Origin: an uncultured Bacteroidales bacterium | GTDB lineage: Bacteria > Bacteroidota > Bacteroidia > Bacteroidales > F082 | Reading direction: 5' to 3' | NCBI GenBank assembly: GCA_946410535.1 | Contig: CAMKAR010000003.1 | Coordinates: forward strand, 1 to 25,178 | DNA length: 25,178 nt | Shown here: positions 9,017-15,244 of the stretch, piece by piece | How the letters are laid out: each line of letters begins with the position of its first letter | How positions within the stretch are numbered: position 1 is the stretch's first letter | Translations under genes and position numbers: made by a program | Notes under the pieces: model-generated | Databases searched by the model: none | Told to the model about the DNA's origin: nothing | The model's input: only the letters and a program-made list of their open reading frames with translations

Positions 9017-10372
9017 ATGATGATGAAACGGAAAATATATGATCAACTCCTTGGTTGGAAACAAAATAGGAAAGGAGAAGTGGCCTTGCTCATCGAAGGG
9101 GCTCGGCGCATCGGCAAGAGTTATATTGTGGAGGAGTTCGGGAAGCGGGAATACGACTCTTACCTCGTCATTGATTTCAGCAAAGCTCCGCAAACTGTTA
9201 GGGAGTGGTTTGACTTGTATTTGGAAGACCTCGATACCTTGTTTTTATATTTGAGCCAACGATATAAAGTCAAATTGTACCCCCGTAAGTCACTGATTAT
9301 CTTTGATGAAGTGCAACTTTGTCCGAGGGCAAGGGCGGCTATCAAGTTTTTGGTGGCGGATGGCCGTTTTGACTATATCGAAACGGGTTCGCTCATGAGC
9401 ATCAAGAAAAACATGCAAGGTATTGTGATTCCTTCCGAGGAGCGGACGCTTCACATGTATCCAATGGATTTTGAGGAGTTCCTTTGGGCCACGGGAAACG
9501 AGATGCTGATGGATCTTGTCCGGCAAATGTTCGAGCAAAAAAAGCCTGTGGGACAGGCTTTTCATCGTCAATTGATGGATGCGTTTCGACTGTATATGAT
9601 TGTCGGTGGAATGCCGCAATCGGTTCTCAAATATGTGGAAACCAGAGATTTTGCTGAGGTCGATGCCGTCAAGCGCGACATTTTGGGTATTTATCGGAAC
9701 GACATCTTCAGCTATGCTGGCGATCAAGCGGATAAGGTGGTTAGCATTTTCGACCAAATCCCCTCGCAGCTGTCGAAGCATGAAAGGAAGTTCCGTCTTT
9801 CCGCCTTGAAGCCAGGGGCGCGTTACCGCGATTGGGACGATGCATTCTTTTGGCTGAAAGATGCACATGTCGCCAATATCTGCTACAATTCGACCGAGCC
9901 GAATGTCGGGCTGAGAATCAACGAGAGCCGAACCACGCTCAAATGCTACCTGAATGACACTGGGCTTCTCATCAGTCAAGCTTTCGACGAGCGGGGCGTC
10001 GTTTCGTCAGAGATATATCAGAAGTTGCTTTTTGGGAAATTGGAGGCGGATTTAGGCATGATGGTGGAGAATGTCGTAGCGCAAATGCTGGCGGCAGCCG
10101 GACACCATCTCTATTTTTTTGGCAAGTCGTCGGAAAAGAAGGAGGAACGAATGGAAATCGACTTTTTGTTGCTGAAAAGCAAGGTGACGAGCCGTCACAA
10201 TATCATCCCAATCGAGGTGAAAAGTGGCAAGAACTATACCCTGTCGTCGCTTTCCAAGTTTATGGGCTTGTATGCCGAAAACATCACGTCGCCCATTGTG
10301 CTTCACCCTGCCGACTTTAAGCAGGAAAACGGAGTCACTTATCTGCCGCTTTACATGACACCCTTGCTTTAG
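9017..10372 (+). CDS. AAA_14/DUF4143 ATPase with C-terminal PD-(D/E)XK-like region
   Basis: About 451 residues from the first of three consecutive ATGs (9017, 9020, 9023). A P-loop GARRIGKS lies at ~28-35, Walker B SLIIFDEVQ at ~92-100 and a sensor-like ETGS at ~122-125, as in the AAA_14 family of archaeal/bacterial STAND-like ATPases. The middle and C-terminus match the DUF4143 pattern (LYMIVGGMPQSVLKY, then LKCYLNDTGLL). Near the end, MEIDFLLLKSK followed by IIPIEVKSGKN has the D...ExK layout of a PD-(D/E)XK nuclease fold. Cellular function is unknown; members are numerous in Bacteroidota and behave like accessory genes. It is preceded by two repeat arrays and a promoter embedded in one of them, so expression is probably tightly controlled. 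Confidence 0.88.
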   Translation: MMMKRKIYDQLLGWKQNRKGEVALLIEGARRIGKSYIVEEFGKREYDSYLVIDFSKAPQTVREWFDLYLEDLDTLFLYLSQRYKVKLYPRKSLIIFDEVQLCPRARAAIKFLVADGRFDYIETGSLMSIKKNMQGIVIPSEERTLHMYPMDFEEFLWATGNEMLMDLVRQMFEQKKPVGQAFHRQLMDAFRLYMIVGGMPQSVLKYVETRDFAEVDAVKRDILGIYRNDIFSYAGDQADKVVSIFDQIPSQLSKHERKFRLSALKPGARYRDWDDAFFWLKDAHVANICYNSTEPNVGLRINESRTTLKCYLNDTGLLISQAFDERGVVSSEIYQKLLFGKLEADLGMMVENVVAQMLAAAGHHLYFFGKSSEKKEERMEIDFLLLKSKVTSRHNIIPIEVKSGKNYTLSSLSKFMGLYAENITSPIVLHPADFKQENGVTYLPLYMTPLL

Positions 10373-10425
10373 GCTCAAATCATGGAATCATTTTCTCGTC
10401 GAAAGTGAGGATTCCAAGAAATGCT

Positions 10426-10433
10426 TATTTTTG
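10426..10433 (+). promoter_or_regulatory. Bacteroidota -7 element upstream of the 553-residue gene
   Basis: TATTTTTG fits TAnnTTTG and ends 16 nt before the start codon. No convincing TTTG box is present about 20 nt further upstream, so only half of the promoter is recognisable. Confidence 0.55.
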
Positions 10434-10449
10434 CCTCGAAATTTGAAGC

Positions 10450-12111
10450 ATGATGTTCTTCCAACCGCGCATAGGGCTGCATTACCACGAGGGTTTCAAG
10501 GGCTACAGAACGCTCGTCATGGGCGCGAAGCATCATTGTATCCTAAGACATTGCCCGTATTATGAGGATTGTGTAATTGGAAGAAATTGTGCAACTTACG
10601 ACAAGATTTGCCCTGCTTATGGCGATCACCATGACTTGCGCCTTTCGCAAAGCAACCAAATCGAAATCGATGCGTTTTTGGAGGAATACGACCGCTATCC
10701 GACCTATTCCTATTTCACGAAATTGATGTTGGGCAAGACCGACGATTGCACCGAAGCCGAAAAAACGGCGTTTTGGGAGCAAGTGGCTTTTGCCAACTAT
10801 CTTCAATATTTCTGTCCTTCGCCACAAGTACCTGAATATGAAGAAGAAGGACTGAACTATCGCGCTGAGGACTGGACGGCATTTTTGGAGTTGTTGGAGG
10901 CAGTGCAGCCCGAGGTGCTTATGGTATGGAATCCGGCCTTGAAAACCCTGTTGGACAAGAAGATAGCCGCAGGAAAGATAGCTGGCTTGTCCCATTTTGA
11001 CGATTTCCGTTCCGAGACTTTGACCATCAACCGCTATCTGTATAAGGTGGAGCCTAAGAAGAAGCCGGAAGCGTTGTTCGCCGACTTTCGTGTGGCGTTT
11101 TGTCCTGAAAAAGATGAGGCGGAAGCTGCCCGACTGATGCTTAACGCCTTGCAGAAGGCACGTTTCCGCCATTTTGCTCCTGCCGTGGAGCTTTCGGCGG
11201 AAATGGTTGAAGCCGCCAATCCCAACATCTGGGACAAGGCATTGATGCGGCATCTCGTCGGAAAATTGCAAGATGAATCGGGCTTGGATGACATTGTAAC
11301 TGTTTTTGAATCAGAGATTAAGCCATACGTTTCTGATGGCTGTTGCGCTTCGTCAGTGCTTTTGGGCTTCGTTGAAACAAGAGCCATCGATGTGGGTGGC
11401 CCGTTGAGGGAACTTTCGTGGTTCGACTTGGGAAAAACGGCTTCGGTCGATGATGTGGATATGGTGGTGCTTTTCCTAAACCAATTCAACGACAAACTTA
11501 GGGATTTTCTTAAAGCTTTAACTGATAAGAAGTTAAAACGCCTTCTCGCATTGGTGCGGATAGAAGATGCCGACAGATTGCTGCCCGAGGTGGCCGAAAG
11601 TCCGTGTTTGGCTTCTATCGCGGAAAAAGGGGAGGCCCTGTTGGTCCGTTTCAGCGCCGATGCAGGTGAAAAGGTGGCACTCGAACATGATGGGAAACGG
11701 CAGCATCTCCGTCGCGGCAACCTCGTGCGGGGCATGTCGCTCCGTCCGTCCGATTATCTTTCGTCGCAGATGTCGAAGTCGGAATTGAATAGTTTGGTTT
11801 ACAGTGTTTTCCATGAGCATCGCATTGCCATTCCCACGGCCAAGGGCGAGCGTGACTTGGTGGAATTGTTGGAGGGTTTGCTGAGCAGGAATTATATTTG
11901 CAGGCAGGGCAAGCGGCTGAAGGCGGCGCGGGGCAAGGCTGGGCAGTTGCTTTACCGGGGCTTGTATGAGGCAGGGCTGTCGTGGAACGAGTTGGAGGGC
12001 TTGTTTGCCGACGACAACATGGCCAAAAACACCAACATGAAAAAGGTCGCCAAACTGCTCGAAGCTCCATCGCCAGCAGGCAAGTATTACCGCGATTTGT
12101 TTGGTTTTTGA
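10450..12111 (+). CDS. Uncharacterised 553-residue protein, possible uracil-DNA-glycosylase-like N-terminus with cysteine cluster
   Basis: I do not recognise the full protein. The N-terminus (FKGYRTLVMGAKHHC, ~16-30) looks like the first beta-strand and active-site loop of the uracil-DNA-glycosylase superfamily, and FWEQVAFANYLQYF (~108-121) resembles a later helix seen in UDG-like hypothetical proteins. Five cysteines (30, 35, 41, 47, 54) lie close together before it; such a cluster could bind zinc or an iron-sulfur cluster, as in UDG families 4 and 5. The remaining ~380 residues are soluble, mostly helical and unassigned; the last ~60 residues resemble a small helical DNA-binding-like end (YEAGLSWNELEGLFADDNMAKN). 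No signal peptide or membrane segment. The UDG relation is an inference from pattern, not a firm call. Start is either of two consecutive ATGs (10450, 10453). Confidence 0.6.
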   Translation: MMFFQPRIGLHYHEGFKGYRTLVMGAKHHCILRHCPYYEDCVIGRNCATYDKICPAYGDHHDLRLSQSNQIEIDAFLEEYDRYPTYSYFTKLMLGKTDDCTEAEKTAFWEQVAFANYLQYFCPSPQVPEYEEEGLNYRAEDWTAFLELLEAVQPEVLMVWNPALKTLLDKKIAAGKIAGLSHFDDFRSETLTINRYLYKVEPKKKPEALFADFRVAFCPEKDEAEAARLMLNALQKARFRHFAPAVELSAEMVEAANPNIWDKALMRHLVGKLQDESGLDDIVTVFESEIKPYVSDGCCASSVLLGFVETRAIDVGGPLRELSWFDLGKTASVDDVDMVVLFLNQFNDKLRDFLKALTDKKLKRLLALVRIEDADRLLPEVAESPCLASIAEKGEALLVRFSADAGEKVALEHDGKRQHLRRGNLVRGMSLRPSDYLSSQMSKSELNSLVYSVFHEHRIAIPTAKGERDLVELLEGLLSRNYICRQGKRLKAARGKAGQLLYRGLYEAGLSWNELEGLFADDNMAKNTNMKKVAKLLEAPSPAGKYYRDLFGF

Positions 12112-12206
12112 AGTTGATTTACGAATCTTTACGATTTAAAAGCATTTATTTTCAACGGTTTAACCATGCTTTTCTCTTCCAGAAAAGGGCGGCGTTGATT
12201 TCTCTG

Positions 12207-12214
12207 TACTTTTG
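12207..12214 (+). promoter_or_regulatory. Bacteroidota -7 element for the lipoprotein operon
   Basis: TACTTTTG fits TAnnTTTG and lies 27 nt before the ATG at 12242. A perfect 7-bp inverted repeat (CTTTTCT/AGAAAAG, 12169-12187) sits where an upstream operator would be; it may be chance, because it is A/T rich. The intergenic region 12112-12241 shows nothing else. Confidence 0.65.
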
Positions 12215-12241
12215 CGTCAAATAACAATAAATTTTTGGTTT

Positions 12242-12619
12242 ATGACGACGAAAGTTGAACACGGTCTTCTCAGCACCTTTAGAATCATGTTGTTTGTGCT
12301 TGTCACGATTGCGATAACAGGTTGTGGATTGTTGGATTCGGGCTTGATGGAAAGCCAGGAAGTCAAACGTGATGTGCTAAAACTTTGTGGGGCAACCGAT
12401 AAGGGCTGGTCCACGAGCGATGTGAAAGTCATTGATTGGAATTTTGACGCGGAACTAATAGGCGATACCTATACGGGTTATCTTGTGACCTACGAGATAG
12501 GGACGGGCTACTACGCCCTTGTGAACCTGATAGAATTCGACAATACGTCAAGATACGAGATCGAGTTGGTGTATAGGGGGCGGTCGTTGTCGGACTTGAA
12601 CTCTAATCTCATACGCTGA
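12242..12619 (+). CDS. Small lipoprotein of unknown function
   Basis: 125 residues from ATG 12242. A longer frame back to a TTG at 12212 would start inside the promoter and is rejected. The N-terminus has a hydrophobic stretch followed by a lipobox (FVLVTIAITGC, Cys at ~28), so signal peptidase II processing and membrane anchoring are expected. The mature ~97 residues are not recognised; the region VKVIDWNFDAELIGDTYTGYLVTYE suggests a small beta-rich fold. It starts a three-gene operon: 23 bp separate it from the next gene, which in turn overlaps the third. Confidence 0.75.
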   Translation: MTTKVEHGLLSTFRIMLFVLVTIAITGCGLLDSGLMESQEVKRDVLKLCGATDKGWSTSDVKVIDWNFDAELIGDTYTGYLVTYEIGTGYYALVNLIEFDNTSRYEIELVYRGRSLSDLNSNLIR

Positions 12620-12642
12620 GGAATCATCAAAATAACAAAACA

Positions 12643-13134
12643 ATGGATAACAGACAAAAAATCGAAAACGCTTTTGAAGTGATGAAGCGGACTCAGGTCA
12701 TCAGCCCGCTCTTGTTACGGGCCGACCAAATCACGGGCGAAAAGCTTCAGCAGCACGCGAAGTATGTGAGCCTCGAACAAGGCGAGAAACCTTTGTTCAT
12801 GGTGGATGTGAAAATGGTAATGTTGGGAAGAGTCACGGGTCTCCTCGTGACCGACCGCAACGTGTATTACCGCTGCATGGCGATAAAGAAACTGTTCCGC
12901 AGTATGGCAATGCTGTTTTCGGCAAGAAACCAGGGCAAGGTGGCGTTGGCCGACTTGAACGAGATCAGCTTGGGGAATTGGGTAATGGGAAGCGGAACCG
13001 ACACGTCATACTTGGGCCATCGTCTTTCCATTAATGACGAAGTGGTTGGGACTTTGGTCTTGGGCAGGTATATGACTTTCGACGACAAGTTGGTGGAGAA
13101 TCTCGAAACCTTGTTTAAAGCCATGATGCGATGA
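12643..13134 (+). CDS. Hypothetical protein, possible bacterial PH-like domain
   Basis: 163 residues, no signal peptide or transmembrane helix. The segment MLGRVTGLLVTDRNVYYRCM (~60-79) resembles the second to third strands of bacterial PH-like domains, in which a strand ending in T-D/N-K/R-R is followed by an aromatic strand. ALADLNEISLGNWVMG and DEVVGTLVLGRYMTFDDK continue the beta-rich pattern, and a C-terminal helix (FDDKLVENLETLFKAMM) would close the barrel. Bacterial PH domains are often found next to small membrane proteins, which fits the two-TM protein encoded directly downstream with a 4-bp overlap. The PH assignment is inferred from pattern only. Confidence 0.6.
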   Translation: MDNRQKIENAFEVMKRTQVISPLLLRADQITGEKLQQHAKYVSLEQGEKPLFMVDVKMVMLGRVTGLLVTDRNVYYRCMAIKKLFRSMAMLFSARNQGKVALADLNEISLGNWVMGSGTDTSYLGHRLSINDEVVGTLVLGRYMTFDDKLVENLETLFKAMMR

Positions 13135-13391
13135 GTGGAAATTATTCTGTCGAGCAGCGGCGCCAGGCCTACCTGAAGACCAAGGCCGGCCCAGCCGACA
13201 AGGTTGCCATGGTTTTGGCGGCCTTGCCAGCCCTTGTTGTGCTGATTCCCTTGTTCATTTTCTTGGACAACGTCATCATCATAAAAATCATCGGCACCAT
13301 CTTCGGGGTGATAATCTATTTTATCCTCTATAGCAAGATTAGCAGACCGATTTTCAAGCATTATTACGCCAAGAACTTGAAAGGCTCGTAA
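13131..13391 (+). CDS. Small two-TM membrane protein
   Basis: 86 residues. A short charged N-terminus is followed by two hydrophobic segments (~24-44, VAMVLAALPALVVLIPLFIF; ~48-67, IIIKIIGTIFGVIIYFILY) separated by a very short turn, then a basic tail (KHYYAKNLKGS) that should lie in the cytoplasm. Its ATG overlaps the upstream stop, indicating translational coupling with the PH-like protein. Function unknown; an inner-membrane partner of the two upstream products is likely. Confidence 0.7.
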   Translation: MSGNYSVEQRRQAYLKTKAGPADKVAMVLAALPALVVLIPLFIFLDNVIIIKIIGTIFGVIIYFILYSKISRPIFKHYYAKNLKGS

Positions 13392-13462
13392 GGGGAATAA
13401 CGAGGCGAGAAAAGCAGTCCGCAAAAAAAATGTCTTGTAAGTGTGGGTATATGAAAAATTTG

Positions 13463-13470
13463 TATATTTG
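13463..13470 (+). promoter_or_regulatory. Bacteroidota -7 element driving the leader RNA and AAA cassette
   Basis: TATATTTG is an exact TAnnTTTG match. No good TTTG box lies at the usual distance (CTTG at 13434-13437 is 25 nt away). Initiation would be expected about 7 nt downstream, near 13477, leaving a ~258-nt untranslated leader before the ATG at 13735. Confidence 0.7.
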
Positions 13471-13734
13471 CACCGTCGCTTTGGCGGCAGACATTGAGAA
13501 CGTTGAAAGACGTTTTGCTCTGACAAGAAGAATTCTGGTAAAATTCAACAATAGAAGAGCAATCGTTCAAGCGTTCCGCCCTATATGGGCGTGGACTGCT
13601 TTTATTGATTCTTCTATACGGTTTACCAGAGCCTTTCTTGCGGAATATAAAAGTCGGGCTACGCTCTTTGTGTACGCTTGCAAGAACGATAGGGGAAGCC
13701 GAAAAACCTTATAGAGTAGGCAATGTTTTAAATA
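13471..13734 (+). ncRNA. Candidate structured RNA or leader upstream of the small-protein/AAA cassette
   Basis: The 343 bp between genes (13392-13734) hold a promoter and then a sequence rich in nested complementarity. A 5' hairpin is CCGTC/GGCGG (13472-13486). A second has the stem AACGT/ACGTT (13499-13514). A long-range helix pairs 13562-13574 with 13674-13690, 13 bp with one 4-nt bulge (GCAA). It encloses a strong hairpin around GCCCTATATGGGC (13578-13590) and a third helix in which the unbroken strand 13643-13655 pairs with 13594-13611 across two small bulges. This looks like a multi-helix junction. An ORF running through the region contains the promoter and is probably not translated. 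It may be a cis-acting leader or a separate ncRNA; I could not assign it to a known family. Confidence 0.6.
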
Positions 13735-14175
13735 ATGGCAAAAATGGACTTAAAAGATTTTAATCTAAATGAACTGAAAAAGTGGTTTGCTGAAAAAGCC
13801 CTTCCCTTAATTCGCCAAATATGGGAGGGTACCAGAGACAAGATTCTTGGCGAAGGAGGTCTGGTTGACCAGATTAAGGAAAATGCGCAGGTTTTTATAG
13901 ATGCTGCAAAGCTTGATGTTTCTTTTGAGACAGTAGATGCTCTTACGGTAAGTGACCTTGTTGAATTTTCCAAGAAACACATGGTTGGTGGCAGTAATGG
14001 TGTTGCTGCGTTTAGAAAACCAAAAGAAGAAGCTGTTTTCGTGTTTTTGGCTTATGTCAAGGACAAGGAGCTGATAGCAGAAGGTGATAATCATTATGTG
14101 GTGATTGAGGCTAATAGTTTGGCCGACGATACCAAAGAATTATTCGGAGATTTGGATTTAGTAATCTTAAATTGA
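13735..14175 (+). CDS. Small protein 1 of the AAA cassette, shared C-terminal module
   Basis: 146 residues, family not recognised. Residues ~5-60 are predicted helical and amphipathic (LNELKKWFAEKALPLIRQIW); no transmembrane helix or signal peptide. From ~70 it aligns by eye with the next two products: LTVSDLVEFSKKHMVGG corresponds to their (K/N)YFKTL-(K/N)(L/M)V-GK segment. After AVFVFLAYVKDKELIAEGD come the ADD acidic segment and the end LFGDLDLVILN, matching ILGNE-LVVLN and ILGNE-LVILS. It is the most divergent of the first three. First gene after the structured leader; 7 bp separate it from the next gene. An ATG at 13744 is an alternative start. The DNA is markedly A/T richer than the surrounding genes. 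Confidence 0.75.
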   Translation: MAKMDLKDFNLNELKKWFAEKALPLIRQIWEGTRDKILGEGGLVDQIKENAQVFIDAAKLDVSFETVDALTVSDLVEFSKKHMVGGSNGVAAFRKPKEEAVFVFLAYVKDKELIAEGDNHYVVIEANSLADDTKELFGDLDLVILN

Positions 14176-14182
14176 TTAAGCA

Positions 14183-14530
14183 ATGGGAAAGTTTGTTAAT
14201 ATCATAATGGATGCTCTGAGGAATTTCTTCACCGCATTAAAGAGTTTCGTTCAAAAGATAATTCAAGGCATAATCAGTTTTGTCAAGGAAATAGTCAATT
14301 ACTTCAAAACACTTAAACTTGTTCAGGGTAAAGACATTCCCTTTATTGCTAACACCGAGCAATTGAAGGAAATGATAAAAAATGCTCCTGTAAAGAATGT
14401 TGGGATTTTTGAGGCTACCTATAATGAAGAAACCGATGAAATTGAAAATGCAAGGTATTTGGCTGCCGATGAGATTGATGAAGAAACTCAAGATATTTTG
14501 GGCAATGAACAACTAGTGGTTTTAAACTAA
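14183..14530 (+). CDS. Small protein 2 of the AAA cassette, amphipathic N-terminus
   Basis: 115 residues, family not recognised. Residues ~1-45 form a long helix with many Phe, Ile and Val on one side and Lys on the other (MDALRNFFTALKSFVQKII), suggesting peripheral membrane association rather than a true TM segment. Then comes VNYFKTLKLVQGKDIPFIA, nearly identical in layout to the third protein's VAYFKTLNMVKGKQIPFLA. The C-terminal half (VGIFEATYNEETDEIENA, then AADEIDEETQDILGNEQLVV plus LN) matches protein 3 closely and ends at the same residue. Acidic residues dominate the last 50 positions. Likely a paralogue of its neighbours with a swapped N-terminal anchor. Confidence 0.78.
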   Translation: MGKFVNIIMDALRNFFTALKSFVQKIIQGIISFVKEIVNYFKTLKLVQGKDIPFIANTEQLKEMIKNAPVKNVGIFEATYNEETDEIENARYLAADEIDEETQDILGNEQLVVLN

Positions 14531-14539
14531 TGAAATGCT

Positions 14540-14914
14540 ATGAAAACAATAGTTGGAGTTGCCATTGGCTTAGGCATTTTAGCAGTTGGAACCATTGCTT
14601 ATTCGTTGAGTAAAAAGAAATTGCCTCTATTGGAGGAAACCGTAGATGGTAGTTTGAAATTGGAGGACGTGGTTGCCTATTTCAAGACGTTAAACATGGT
14701 GAAAGGCAAACAGATTCCATTTTTGGCTTTGCCAGACGCAGCAAAACTTGCAGGTACATTACACTTGAGGACAAGCAAACCAAAGGTATTAATACTTGGC
14801 GTTTACAATGAAGAAAAGGATGAACTAAATCCTATGAAGATAGTTTATGCCGATGGTTTTGACGAAAAGATCATTGAAATATTGGGAAATGAAAAACTTG
14901 TCATATTAAGTTGA
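14540..14914 (+). CDS. Small protein 3 of the AAA cassette, single N-terminal TM
   Basis: 124 residues. Residues ~4-23 (IVGVAIGLGILAVGTIAYSL) form one transmembrane helix followed by a KKK stop-transfer signal, so the rest should be cytoplasmic. Residues ~42-60 carry YFKTLNMVKGKQIPFLAL, the motif shared with protein 2. The end (VLILGVYNEEKDELNPMKIV, YADGFDEKIIEILGNEKLVI plus LS) is the shared C-terminal module. No function is known to me. A perfect hairpin lies immediately after its stop codon, before the fourth gene. Confidence 0.78.
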   Translation: MKTIVGVAIGLGILAVGTIAYSLSKKKLPLLEETVDGSLKLEDVVAYFKTLNMVKGKQIPFLALPDAAKLAGTLHLRTSKPKVLILGVYNEEKDELNPMKIVYADGFDEKIIEILGNEKLVILS

Positions 14915-14918
14915 TAAT

Positions 14919-14947
14919 TTGGGCATACTTTTTCAGGGTATGCCCAA
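14919..14947 (+). other. Perfect 10-bp hairpin between cassette genes 3 and 4
   Basis: TTGGGCATAC (14919-14928) and GTATGCCCAA (14938-14947) are exact inverted copies around a 9-nt loop. No U-run follows, so it is not a standard intrinsic terminator. In an operon it could protect the upstream mRNA end or tune expression of the fourth small gene and the ATPase. Confidence 0.8.
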
Positions 14948-14965
14948 TCGCGATTTCATAACGAT

Positions 14966-15244
14966 ATGGATTGGCTGAAAATAATTCTAGGAGGTGCAGC
15001 TATACTTGCAGCCGCTGTTGCTGGAGGAATAGTCATTCACAGGAAAATTAATGAAAGAAGGCTAAGGGAGGCCATAAAAAAAGAATTCACCGAAGCGGTA
15101 AAAGCGATAATAAATGACAAAAGCACCAAAAGAGTAGATGTTGGGATTTTTGCAGAAGATGACTGTAAAATAAAGGATCTGACATTTACTTCGGACGAAG
15201 GCGTGTCAGATGAACTCTATGTTGGACAAGAAATCTATCTGTAA
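14966..15244 (+). CDS. Small protein 4 of the AAA cassette, single N-terminal TM
   Basis: 92 residues. Residues ~3-25 (WLKIILGGAAILAAAVAGGI) form a transmembrane helix followed by a basic segment (HRKINERRLREAIKK), placing the C-terminus in the cytoplasm. The region KRVDVGIFAEDDCKIKDL resembles VKNVGIF-ATYNEETDEIEN of protein 2, and the short end SDELYVGQEIYL may be a degenerate version of the shared tail. It lacks the YFKTL motif, so relationship to the other three is weaker. Its stop codon overlaps the ATPase start by one base (TAATG), indicating coupled translation and a functional link with the ATPase. Confidence 0.7.
   Translation: MDWLKIILGGAAILAAAVAGGIVIHRKINERRLREAIKKEFTEAVKAIINDKSTKRVDVGIFAEDDCKIKDLTFTSDEGVSDELYVGQEIYL

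Noticed and set aside
8873..9193. Minus-strand ORF with repeated YTF-RFF peptides
   Set aside because: The peptide repeat is the translation of the 33-bp DNA repeats; it also covers the start of the ATPase gene.
13430..13714. ORF of ~94 codons across the leader region
   Set aside because: The promoter TATATTTG lies inside it, and the sequence is better explained by nested RNA pairing.
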